Made by a program: the position numbers and the translations under genes
The notes under the pieces: model-generated
Database searches by the model: none
Told to the model about the DNA's origin: nothing
Seen by the model: the letters and a program-made list of their open reading frames with translations, nothing else
Origin: Diplonema papillatum
Taxonomy: Eukaryota > Euglenozoa > Diplonemea > Diplonemida > Diplonemidae
NCBI GenBank assembly: GCA_030068145.1
Contig: JAPJBO010000638.1
Coordinates: 62,001-126,000 of the forward strand
Direction of reading: 5' to 3'
DNA length: 64,000 nucleotides
Shown here: positions 22,569-32,277 of the stretch, piece by piece
Layout: each line of letters begins with the position of its first letter
Position numbering within the stretch: position 1 is the first letter of the stretch

Positions 22569-24195
22569 ATTCCCCCAGAAGCCGGGGAATGCAGGAGCCA
22601 TCACAAAACGCGGACGATCACGTGCTTCGCGATTGTTTAGCAAACTGTGCGACCGTGTTCGCACTCAGAGCTTTCTTTGCAGTCCGAAATAGCATCGGAG
22701 AGCCGCAACGCTGCATGCCCCTCGTGCCCGCGAACGACTTCGTCAGCCTAATTTGTTGAGGAGTTTTTTTAGACTGTTTCTTGTAGTAAGCGGTCGGTTT
22801 TTTGAAGTCTGGCACCGGAGTTGGTGCTGCAGCGGGCGCTCGCTGTTTTCATTCCTTTACGTACTTTGTGTCGCTTTTACTTTACTGTTTACTGTCACAT
22901 GTGGTTGAGCATCCGTGTAACTTCGTTTTTAGCGTATGTGCCCGACACCAGGTCCAGGTTTTTCGCAGTCGCTTGCAGCGATTCAACACCAGAGCAGCAC
23001 GTGATCTAGCACCGGGCCTCTAGCTGCTCGTTTGTGACCCCGGCGAAGTGGTCGACAGACGCATGCCGCGCGGCGCGGCGGTCGAGCAACAGAACGGGAA
23101 AGAAAAACGAAGGCACCGCAGGGCGGGCTACAAACTTGGTTTCGGTAACGCTAGGGGGCGCCAAAAAGTCAAAGAAAAGACGAAGGAAAAGAAGACAGAA
23201 CAGAATGGACGCCGCCGACGCCTCCACACAGCACCTCGGCGGAGGGTGGGAAGGCGAGCGGCGTTTCGGGCGTTGTGGAATGGCTAGCGAAGTCGTGAGA
23301 TTTGTTCGGTCCATCTACTCGGTGGCATCAGGCACATTTGCGAAGCAAAGGGGCGACCGTTGGAAAGCTGATGATTAGTTCATCAGGCAATGACAACACA
23401 GAAGCGGGTTGGCGCGCACACTGAGTAATGAGCACGGTACGCCGCGCTTTTCAAGCAAGCAAGCAAGCAAGCATGCTTTTTTGCTGCTATCAACTACGTC
23501 CCTGTCTGCGATGACCGAGAAAAGAGGGTGCGCAACTACGTTTGGTCGTGGTGAGTTGGTCATACGAAGGGGTGCACGAAGGTGCCATGTGGGCCAAGTT
23601 GGAGAGCAATGGTAATGTGATTGCTAATACATGGCCGAAGAATCCAACTCGATTCAACCCCGTGGCCTTAAACCCGCGGGTCGAAGTGGATACAATTGAC
23701 CGAGCAGCAGATGGCCCGACGGACGTTTCCGCGTCTCTTGTTGCATACCCCGCCCATCAAGCAGCCTGCACGTCAGAAATCGCGGGTAGGCAACAAAAAG
23801 CAAGTGGCCTCCGTGCGAGTTGGGCTTCCCCACGCCCCCCAAGGCAAGAAAATGTGGCAGTTCGGGTTTATTTTGAAATCGACGTACGGTGAAGCTCAAA
23901 CCGCACTGTTTGTGAGACGCGCAGACACGGCAGGTCGGCTGCTCGCCTTGTAATTGCCGACGTCGCAAACGTCTGGTCGCTAAAACAGGAGGTCTGATAC
24001 GCTCTAGGCATGGCAAAGAGAGAAGCGAGGAGGCGTGGTGTTCTAAAGGTTAGTTGCGGTACTTGGAATTGGTGCACGAGCACCAGATACAGGGGATTGG
24101 CTCTACGGATAAAATGATGGCATCGGCGCTTCGCTTAGCGAATCGCTCAAACGCGGAAAGAGCGAAACGAGCGTCGGAAATCCGGCTGCGGGCTC
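22569..24195. other. Intergenic region, no gene supported
   Basis: About 1.6 kb lies between the coiled-coil gene start and the stop of the ubiquitin-like/proline-rich gene. Only short frames occur. An AAGC tetranucleotide run is at about 23452-23472. No RNA gene or domain is recognised. Confidence 0.5.
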
Positions 24196-26553
24196 TCAGT
24201 ACTCGTCTTCGAAGGGCTTGTCCCAGTTTTCTTCAGTCAGATCGTACTGTTGGGATGTTATTCGTGTGATTGCAACCAACCAAAACAGAACCTCGTAGTT
24301 GCAATGCGCGCGCATTGCGTGCACATAAAGCTGAAAATGAGGTCGAGCACCAAACTGACCACGCTTTGACGTGATAAGGGGAGCTTTCTCACACGCACGA
24401 GGGAAAACAGAAACAAAGCGGGATACCTTTTTGAGCATCATGTTCCAGAGGTCCTGTCGCTCTTCTTCGCTGCTATACCGACCCATGAGGATCTCGATGC
24501 CGTTCACCTGTGCGATTGTGGGATTCGTGTGTATTTGTCTGCAGCGAGTAGCACTCTCTTTGCGGTAACACACAGCAACGCTCGGCTCGAGGCTGCCAGG
24601 GGATTGGAGGGCATGTTGTTTGTGCGTATGTGCTATCACTTGTATGGTAATTTCCACAGTACGCTGCCAACCGTCACTTTTTGATAATGACAACCGCGGT
24701 TGTTACCATAAAAAAGGCACACCTTTTCGGGGTTGTGGATGCTGTAGAATTTCCTGAACTTATCGGTCCAGTTCATCGGGACCTCTTCTTCCGGCGCCGG
24801 AGGCTTCTGCGCCTGCTCCTCCGCCGGCTGCTCGTCGTCTGCGACGGGCTCCGGTTCGGGTGCGGCGTGCTGGTCTGCTTGTTCTTGTGCCGCGGTTTCG
24901 TGATCAGCTGCCTGCTCCTCCTCGACCGCCGCCTGTTCCTCCTCGGGAGGGACGTCCTGCGGTTCCGCCGGGGGCTCTGGTTCAGGCTCCGGCTGCCGCT
25001 CGGGCTGCGGCTGAGCCTGCGGCTCAGGCGAGGGCGGTGCTGGAACCTCTTCGCGGCTCGGAGCGTGCTCTTCGGCGGGAGGCGGAGTGGTGGAAGCGGG
25101 GGAAGGAGTCGTTTCGCCGGCGATCCCTGCGGACGGCGCGGGCGCGGGCGCCGCCTCTGCCGGCGGCGGCTGCTGAGGTGCGGGGTGCTGTTTGGAGGTC
25201 GGCGCGGCGCCGTTAACCGCAGCTGTTCCGTTGGCCTGCGGGGCCCGCTTCGCCACCGGCTTCGGCTTCGCAGGGGCGGCGGCCGGCTTGACGACCGGCT
25301 TGACGACCGCCTTCTTCACCGGAGACTCTATTTTAGTCTCCACGGGGCGTCGCGCGCTGAGCGGCCTGGCGAACGTGCTGCTGGAGTTGTTGTTGCTGGC
25401 GGTGCCGGTGGCGACGGCGGGGACCGAGGGCCGCGGCGTTTGGGAGCCGTCAGCCGACTCGGCGGCGGCCTTGTCGAACTTGCTTCGGCTGCTGAGGGTT
25501 GGTTGGTTGAAGGTCGACTTGCCGCCGGAGCGGTCCAAGTCGGCGTGCGCGTGGTTGACCGGCGCGCGGGGGAGGTCCTCCAGCTTGGGGATGGTCGAGT
25601 GCGCGGTGCTCGCCCACCGCGGCCGCGGCGCCTCGGCGTCTTCGGTCTCGGCCTTCGTCCGCTTGCTCTCCCGCGCGGTCTTCGTCGCCACCAGCCGGGC
25701 CGTCATCGTCGCTGTCATCTTCCCGAACACGCGCGGCGGCACTGCGGGCGACGCCGACCGGTTCGGCGGGCTCGCGTTCTGCGACCGCGACCGGGCGGCG
25801 GGCGGCGCCAGCGCCGCCGGCGCCCGCGGCGGCGCGAACTGGCTCGCGCTCGACCAGCCCCCAGACCCGGACCCCTTCTGGTCCACCCGGCTCTTCCTCC
25901 CGTCGGCGGACGGCGAGCCGCGTGCGGTCAGCGGCGCCACCGCGCAGCCTTCGCGCACCTGCGGGGAACGGGTGTCGTTGTATAATGCGGGGGAAGGGTG
26001 GGGTCGTCGTTCGCAAACCAATCTCACGACTCAGACGATGAAAAAAGAAGGTGTTTTTGAGTCATTTTTCTCACGAAGAGTAAATGCGGGGTGTGTGGTA
26101 TGCCATGCATACTCATTCTAATCGGCATCCCTCTTTTTGAATCGCGAACGATTCTTTCCGTGGAAATGTTCACTCTGTTTACTGGGTTCGCATCCATCGT
26201 TGTAGCAAGATCCCTGCCGATTGCGTTCCACCACAAAAGTCACGGTGACAATGAACCCCTCGAGTACTGGGAGGGATGAGCGGTATACACTCCGCCCATC
26301 GGTACGAAGGCTGGCATACCTTGACGAAAAGAGTCTCATCCTCTTCGATTGCCGCTGCGGAAACTTTCGTTCGGTTGGACAACGCCGTGGACCCCTTCTC
26401 TAACTGCAGCTGCGCTGGTTTGTATTGGACGCCTCCGACTGCTACGAGTTCGGCTACTTGGATCAAAACGTCGCTTATGTAGTCGGTGTCTTGAATTTCG
26501 AAGCGCACCGCGCCGTCCTCACCTGTCACTTCATTTTCCACCCAGATATGCAT
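24196..26553 (-). CDS. Ubiquitin-like N-terminus / proline-rich protein
   Basis: Exons 26553-26320, 25958-24723, 24507-24427 and 24246-24196 join in phase 0 throughout (donors GTATGC, GTGTGC, GTATCC; acceptors GCAG, ACAG, ACAG). The N-terminal 78 residues, starting MHIWVENEVTGEDG, resemble a ubiquitin-like or DIX-like fold in size and strand pattern (LVAVGGVQYKPAQLQLEKGS). A disordered region of about 400 residues, rich in Pro, Ala, Glu and Gln, follows. The C-terminus is ordered: TDKFRKFYSIHNPEKVNGIE, then a helical segment and YDLTEENWDKPFEDEY. The large exon has no early ATG, which supports linking it to the upstream exon. Function unknown; an adaptor role is only a guess. Confidence 0.72.
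26039..26100 (+). repeat. Partial repeat-family copy C in an intron
   Basis: The stretch gaaaaaagaaggtgttttt, then atttttctcacgaa and a G-run, matches positions 18580-18633 of the insert in the transposase. It lies in intron 1 of the ubiquitin-like/proline-rich gene. Only about 60 bases align, so it is a fragment or a chance-diverged relative. Confidence 0.5.
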
Positions 26554-27250
26554 TTGCCTTTTTACTGGCCGGGGGGGGAGAAGTGGCAGTGTTTCATCCT
26601 GGCGCGGGGGAGCGTTTGACAGGGTAGTGTGGAGACATTGGATCTGGCTGCGGAGCTGCAGTTCTACTGACGGGACATCGTGGACCGCTCCGCGAGTGGA
26701 AAGGTATGCCATGTCTCGCACGCACGGCGACATCACCTTCTTGTTCGACTCGCCGCGGCTGCCAACTCGCTTCCTGAAAAGCTGCCGCGGGCCTCACCCA
26801 GAAGGAAGTCCACAGGCCTACGATGGAGGTTGACTGGGATGGGCCCCCATACCCCTGTTTCTTGCGAAACGGTGCAGGCCCTTTTTGTTGAGACCGCAGC
26901 ACGTTGCGCCTTCGAGTATCCCTCCCGACGTTGAGAGCTCTTCGGCGACCAACTAAACCTCAAAGAAAGGCGAACGAGAAGGATCCAGTAACGCGAGTGG
27001 CCGCGTCTTCGCCGTTTCCGGCTTTCCGAGCTATCGGCAAAACGGCAATGATCCGCATTGACGTGGGGGGGTAGCAAGTAGTTCAGCTAGAAAAGCTGGT
27101 TCAAGAGGAGGTACGGACAATTGACTGCCACCTCCACACAGCAAGTGCGCCGGTGGATGGCTTGGCTTTTTGGCACGACTGAAAAGGGTGCGGCCGGATG
27201 CAACCGCCCCTTGGGTGTGCGACCCGCACACTGCACGCAGCGCAGCGCGG
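26554..27250. other. Intergenic spacer
   Basis: About 700 bases lie between the ubiquitin-like gene start and the kelch gene stop. Upstream of the start codon the minus strand shows an AG (taaaaag) four bases before the ATG. No further features are seen. Confidence 0.5.
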
Positions 27251-29743
27251 CTATCGTTCTCCGACGAAGAAGCCGTCGTCGCCGAGCAGGCCCGCGGGAG
27301 GCCGCGGCGCCTGGGGCACGGGGGCCTTGGCGGTCTTCTTCTTTTTCGCCGGCGGCTGCTTCGGCTCCGGAGCGGGGCCCGACAGCAGGATGCCCTGGTC
27401 CGTCAGCAGGTCGACGGGCTCGGGGATCTTCGGGTGCTCGCCGGCTTCCTCCGTCTGCGCCTGCTTCACGAGGACTCTCGCGAGCAGCCGCTCGGTTCGG
27501 CTCGTCCTGGCCTTCTGTTCGGTGTCGACTCCGATCCAGACGGGGGCCGTCGGGTCGTCGAGCTCAGGAAGGCGGAACGTCATGACTTCGATCATCCTCT
27601 TCTTGTTGAGGAGCAGCAGAACGATCGGGTCGTTCACACGCGCGAGCCCTCCGTCCCCGCCGGGGGCTGCCACGTGCAGCAGCCCCACGGCCGCGGGGAC
27701 CACCTTCGCGCCGCCCCGCAGCTCGCACTTCCGCCAGCGGGCCGACGTCGTCGGGAACGCCGCCGGGCGCCACCGCCACAGCGCGGTCACCGACACGATC
27801 CACCCGCCCTTGTTCTGCCCCGCCGAGAGGCACAGGCACGGCGGAAGCCACCGCCGCGGCCCGGCCATCAGGTTCCGCTGCCGCGGGCCCCGCCCTTCGA
27901 TGGTGAACCCGTCGGACAGCGAAGGCGCCGAGTGCGTCGCATAGCTTTGCCACGCGCCCGGCGCGGTCGAGACGGAGAACCACCCGGATTCGTGCTCCGC
28001 CAGGTCCGCCGCGTGCACCGCGCCGAACAGCGTGTTGCTGCCGGGTTCGACGCACCAGCCGGGAAAGTGGTTCGGGCCGGCGGCCGGCGGCGAAGCCACG
28101 CTGACGGCCGTCCACATGTTCGCGAGCGAGTTGTACTGGTACACCCACAGCGTCGGCGGCGGCGCCGTCCTCGGCTTCGCGGGCGGGAGGATGTCCGAAA
28201 GACCGTCCGCCACAAACAGCGTGCCGCCGAGCTGGAATATGAGGTTGCCGGTGCAGGCGGCGGTGGGGTTCAGCGCGTGCGGGGGCACGCACCCACGCTG
28301 GATGATTTCTTCGTGCTCCCCGGATTCAGGGTGGAAGGCGTACAAGTGCCGGGGGGCCTCGATGCCGGGGACCGGACCGTCGGAGGCGCGGCGCCTGAAA
28401 ATGCTGTGCACGATGCCCCCCAGGCAGAAGATCCTCTGCTCCTGCTTCCGAGCCCCGTCCACCCACACCCACCGCGGGGCCGCGACGAGGGCGTGGTGCG
28501 CCCTTTCGACCTGGGAAGGCCGGGGCAGCCACCTCACCTTCTTGGAGTTGGCCTTCAAGTAGCACTGCTCCACGATCCCCGACAGCAGCGGGCGGCCCTC
28601 CCCTTTGCTCCGCGGGTAGTATGTCGCCCGGTAGCCCCCGTGCACGACCACCGACCGCTTCCCGTCGTCCGACCACGCTGCCGCCGACACCCACCGGCAA
28701 ATCGAGTCGCAGTACACGGGCCGCGTGCTCGTCTGGGCCGGCGCCGTCCAATCCACCGGGTTCAGCACACCGCCGACAGCCTCCTCGGCCCCGTTGCCGA
28801 GCTCCGCCGAGGACCCGACGGTCGCGTCGCGGGCGTCGACTGCAGGCCGGCGCCGCTTCGGCTCGGGCTGGGCGGCGGCCGTGTTTTGCGCGTTCTTCGG
28901 CGTCGTCTGCTTCTTCTTCTTCTGAGGACTACCGTCATCGTCCTCCGGGCCGGCGTTTCCGCGGCGGCGCTTCTTCCCCGACGCGTCGGGGTCCCCGCGG
29001 AGCAGCGAGTCGATGAGGTCGCCGTCGTCGTCGTCGGCGGCTGGTCCTCCGCCCGCCAGTCCCCGCCCCCTCGCAGCGGTGGCCAGCGAGCTCAAGAGCT
29101 CGGTCGCATCGTCCCCGCGGCGGTCTTCACGCGTGTCCGCGAGTAGAGAGTCGATGAGGTCGCCTTCGTCGTCAGCGACCGGTTCTCCGTTCGCCCGTCC
29201 CCGCCTCCCCGCAGCGCTAGCCAACAGCGAATCTATGAGCTCGGCCGCGCCGCCCCCGCTGGGCTCTTCTCCCCGCGTGTCTGCCAGCAGCGAGCTGATG
29301 AGGTCGGCCGCGCCGTCCCCATCGAAGCCGTCAGAAGACGGTCCCCCCGGCTGCGCTTTTTGTGGGTGCGCAGATTCGTTGGATTCCTCCCGCGACGCTT
29401 CCTCCGCCGTCGCCGCTGCCGTACTGGACAGCAGCGAGTTGATGAGGTCCTCCGTGTCGCCGTTGTTGCTGTGCCTTCGTTGCGGTTGTGGCCACGCCTC
29501 GTCGTCGCTCAGCAGGGCTCGGGCGAGGTCGCCCTCTGCTTCATCGCCAGCTGAATCATACTCGTCCGAAGAGGCGATGCCATCGAGCAGGTCCGCCACA
29601 AACAAGTCGTCGTCCGCGCCGCGCAGGACGGTCCTTTGCTCGACGGAAACGACGCGCACCTCGGCACCTGCTGCGCTCTCATTGGCACCTTCACCGATCT
29701 CAAGAAAAGCGTCCAGTAGCTCCGTTGCGCTGTTATCGCACAT
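27251..29743 (-). CDS. Kelch/beta-propeller-like protein with acidic repeat N-terminus
   Basis: This is an intronless, 830-residue protein starting MCDNSATELLDAFLEIG. The first 270 residues are acidic and carry at least eight copies of a short motif of the form (D/E)LI(D/N/S)SLLA(D/S), spaced 20-35 residues apart. Examples are EDLINSLLSS, ADLISSLLADT, AELIDSLLASA, GDLIDSLLADT and GDLIDSLLRGD. A Lys/Arg-rich nuclear-signal-like patch (KKRRRGN, QKKKKQ, PKRRRP) follows. Residues about 340-770 contain Gly/Trp-rich strands typical of kelch or galactose-oxidase propellers, such as IFCLGGIVHSIF and LIFQLGGTLFVADG. The tail is Pro/Lys-rich. The amphipathic motifs could be docking sites. I infer a nuclear adaptor; no catalytic residues are evident. 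Confidence 0.8.
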   Translation of the reverse strand: MCDNSATELLDAFLEIGEGANESAAGAEVRVVSVEQRTVLRGADDDLFVADLLDGIASSDEYDSAGDEAEGDLARALLSDDEAWPQPQRRHSNNGDTEDLINSLLSSTAAATAEEASREESNESAHPQKAQPGGPSSDGFDGDGAADLISSLLADTRGEEPSGGGAAELIDSLLASAAGRRGRANGEPVADDEGDLIDSLLADTREDRRGDDATELLSSLATAARGRGLAGGGPAADDDDGDLIDSLLRGDPDASGKKRRRGNAGPEDDDGSPQKKKKQTTPKNAQNTAAAQPEPKRRRPAVDARDATVGSSAELGNGAEEAVGGVLNPVDWTAPAQTSTRPVYCDSICRWVSAAAWSDDGKRSVVVHGGYRATYYPRSKGEGRPLLSGIVEQCYLKANSKKVRWLPRPSQVERAHHALVAAPRWVWVDGARKQEQRIFCLGGIVHSIFRRRASDGPVPGIEAPRHLYAFHPESGEHEEIIQRGCVPPHALNPTAACTGNLIFQLGGTLFVADGLSDILPPAKPRTAPPPTLWVYQYNSLANMWTAVSVASPPAAGPNHFPGWCVEPGSNTLFGAVHAADLAEHESGWFSVSTAPGAWQSYATHSAPSLSDGFTIEGRGPRQRNLMAGPRRWLPPCLCLSAGQNKGGWIVSVTALWRWRPAAFPTTSARWRKCELRGGAKVVPAAVGLLHVAAPGGDGGLARVNDPIVLLLLNKKRMIEVMTFRLPELDDPTAPVWIGVDTEQKARTSRTERLLARVLVKQAQTEEAGEHPKIPEPVDLLTDQGILLSGPAPEPKQPPAKKKKTAKAPVPQAPRPPAGLLGDDGFFVGER

Positions 29744-30035
29744 TTCGGACTACCTGTCGTACGTCGATACCTAGGCCGTTGGTCCGGGTTCCTGTCGCGT
29801 CTACATGTCGCTCCCGCCCAACCCTAGAACGGGGGGTGCAATTGAAGCTCTACTGGCTTGAAGGAGGGATGCTGTAATGTGACCGGTTCAAACCTTAGGA
29901 TCTCTGCTGCTACGCTGATATGTTGCCGAGAAAGCTCAAAATATGAAATAAACAGGATGTGTCTTCGGTTCCTGGCGGATTCTGTCGCTTGGACTGGCAG
30001 ACCTGTGACCGCGAGGACAACGCGTAAAAAATGTA
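29744..30035. other. Short intergenic gap before a DNA transposon
   Basis: About 290 bases lie upstream of the kelch gene. Nothing is recognised except the TA target site at its end. Confidence 0.5.
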
Positions 30036-30175
30036 CCGTCCCGCTCTTAATTTATAGGCTCTTTATTCGCGCGCTCTTAATTAGCGGGGGTTTTAATTTA
30101 TGAATAACTATTTTTTCATCGGCCCGAAGATTTTGGGCTGAAATTAATTAATTTCGTCCCGACATTTTGAAACTG

Positions 30176-30240
30176 AGGTACAGCAGACGGTACAGTACAC
30201 GGTACGGTACAGACGGTACGGTACAGACAGAACGGTACGT
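30176..30240. repeat. Short tandem repeat ggtacagac/cggtac
   Basis: Near-copies of acggtacagtac and gacggtacggtacagac repeat about five times inside the TA-flanked element, close to its left end. Such subterminal arrays often serve as transposase-binding sites; that role is not shown here. Confidence 0.75.
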
Positions 30241-30360
30241 TGTCAGGCCGAAAACGTAAAAGAAAAATGGCGAAAGACTCGCTAGCTGCAGGGCAAAACC
30301 GTTGGTGAAGAGTACGGCCGAGATAACGTTTGCGGGAAAAGGGGGGAAAGGCTTGCCAGT

Positions 30361-31000
30361 TCACTCGTCCTTAACCCTCTGCGCTTCAGGCTCGCCTTCA
30401 GCACACGCTTCGAGGGTTCGTTTCTTCGCGAAGAAAGAGTTCAGTGTTGGTTGATTCTTCGGAGGGGGTTTCGCCTTCGACGGAGGGCGCCCTGGTCCGC
30501 GTTTGCCCGGAGGCTTTGCAGCAGGCTGCGTTGAACGTGTCGCGGGCACTGCCGCTGGGGCCATCTCTTGGCTTGAGATTGGCAAGGTGATGTCAGAATT
30601 GCCTTCCTCCTCAACAGTCTCGACAAGATCCTTGTCCCAGTTTTTCTCCTCGTCGTAGAGGGCTTTGTACTTGTCAAACACGACAGTGATGGGGGCTCCT
30701 TTTGAGTCCACGGGTTGCTGAAGACCGAGTGCTCGGTGCACACCAGAGGCGGCCCATGAGTACACGATGGATTCACGGTTCAGGCGGTCAATATCTTGAG
30801 CAAGGCACTGGTACTTGACGTGGCGCTTGTAGGGTAATTTTCCCCATGGTGCTACCCCACCGTTTTCTCCAGGTCAGCTTCCGAATTTCATCCGCCGAAA
30901 GGACCGTTCGTTCGGTAGCCGGCTTACTCCCAAGTTCGACAACGCTGTCGTCAAGCGCCCTTTCGTCAACAGCCCTGAAGAGCTCAGGGACGGAAGCCAT
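30361..31000 (-). pseudogene. Element-encoded protein with AT-hook and PCNA-interacting box
   Basis: Two minus-strand frames, 31000-30788 (start MASVPELFRAVDERAL) and an overlapping frame that runs to 30361, fit one ancestral protein of about 210 residues. They are joined by a one-base frameshift near 30838: after RWGSTMG, the second frame continues LPYKRHVKYQCLAQDIDRL. The C-terminal part has a basic AT-hook (KRGPGRPPSKAK) and then QPTLNSFFAKKR. The latter matches the PCNA-interacting consensus QxxLxxFF. Pogo transposases are known to carry such a box, which suggests this is the tail of a transposase or a captured accessory protein. No catalytic Asp residues remain. Confidence 0.72.
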
Positions 31001-31108
31001 GATTTTAATTTGTGGGGTCCTGTTTAGTGAATTTCTAATTTATGAATAATTATTTATTTTTGGCCGTATTCATAAATTAGAAATTCATAAATTAAGAGCG
31101 GGACGGTA

Positions 31109-32277
31109 CTCATGGCAGGGTGCCGCAAGGTTTGTATGTCAACGATCCACCTCTGTTCCTGTGCAGGGGAGTGGCATCGGTCTGTCTTTCACGGTCTTAC
31201 TCTCCTTCATCGCACAAGAGGCTATCACCCGCACTACAATTGCAGACCATCTCCACAGAGTATTTGCAATCTAACCGTATTTCGCAGTAGCTGTCGGATC
31301 CCGTCGATCTTACTGCACTTTTACTATGGAGTGAAGAAGGCTAACAGTCGAACGGTTGAACTCTGAGAAACGTTCGCGCAGTCTAAAGCACGAAGCAGGG
31401 CTAAGAACGCGGCGAGACAGGGAAGGAAGACTGAAAGGCAGTTCGAAACTATTGGTGCTCGGATGAGCCGTGGCACCGTAGCATCTACCGTGCCGCTACC
31501 ACCGGACACCAAGCGAGCAGTCTCCCCTTTCGGTTCATGGTGCTCTGTGGTGTGTCCAGGCGGTGGATTGAGACAGGCGCAGTGCTGCGTTCTCAGCACG
31601 AACCCGGTTTAATCGGTGGGATCCAAATCCCTGAGAGGCAGCGGGTCCTGCCACAACGACTTTCGCACCGGCTCTCGTGAACCAGCTTTCCGGCTGAGAC
31701 GCTTCAGTGCTGCCGTCTGCCGACACCAGCTGTGTGTTCTCCGAGAGATCCGCAACAGACTCCAGTGCTGCCCTGGACACGAAGACGTACATATGGTTTG
31801 CTGCTGCAACTCAATGCCGGGTATCTCGCTCGCCGCAGTAGTCAGGAAAGAAGACACGCTGCGGGGTTCAGTCGATTCGCTCGGTTTCCACGGCGCCGTG
31901 CAAAGCCGTCATTTTCATGCAAACGCGCATCCCGTCAGGCTCAGCAAGCGAGCAGATCCCCTGCGTCGACGCTGTTGCGCAAAACCGGCAACAAGGATGG
32001 ACATGGACATGGAGACCGGTCAGTATTGAGTACTGAACAGTGGTTGACTCCAGACCGTTCGCGTTTTGTTTTCTCCAGAGTGAGGTCTCAGGTAAGTCCG
32101 GACGCGGCAACTTTGCTTCGTGCCGCGCAGCTGTCGCCGTCCGATGGCACGATGGCTTTCTCTTCTCTCGATGACGATCGCTGGCGACGGTGGTCGGGAG
32201 CCTTCTCTCTCGCAAAGGTAGTCGTCGTTGGCTACAACGGCCGTCTCTTCTCAGTCTCGAGACGGATCAGAATGCGG
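31109..32277. other. Intergenic region, no gene supported
   Basis: About 1.2 kb lies downstream of the ALG5 stop. Long plus-strand frames here overlap ALG5 exons in antisense and show no domain. Nothing else is recognised. Confidence 0.5.

Larger units (their letters stand above)
30036..31106 (-). mobile_element. 1,071-bp TA-flanked DNA element with ~20-bp terminal inverted repeats
   Basis: The left end ccgtcccgctcttaatttat and the inverted right end (ataaattaagagcgggacgg) are exact inverted repeats. TA flanks each side (30034-30035 and 31107-31108). Both ends also carry subterminal atttatgaata copies. Inside is a minus-strand coding relic (30361-31000) and a GGTACAG-type tandem repeat at 30176-30240. 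There is no DDE domain, so the element is probably nonautonomous, related to the Tc1/mariner/pogo superfamily by its target duplication. Confidence 0.9.

Noticed and set aside
27170..29146. 658-residue plus-strand ORF opposite the kelch gene
   Set aside because: Arg/Pro-rich shadow translation of the minus-strand coding sequence. The minus frame has recognisable propeller motifs and repeats, the plus frame none.
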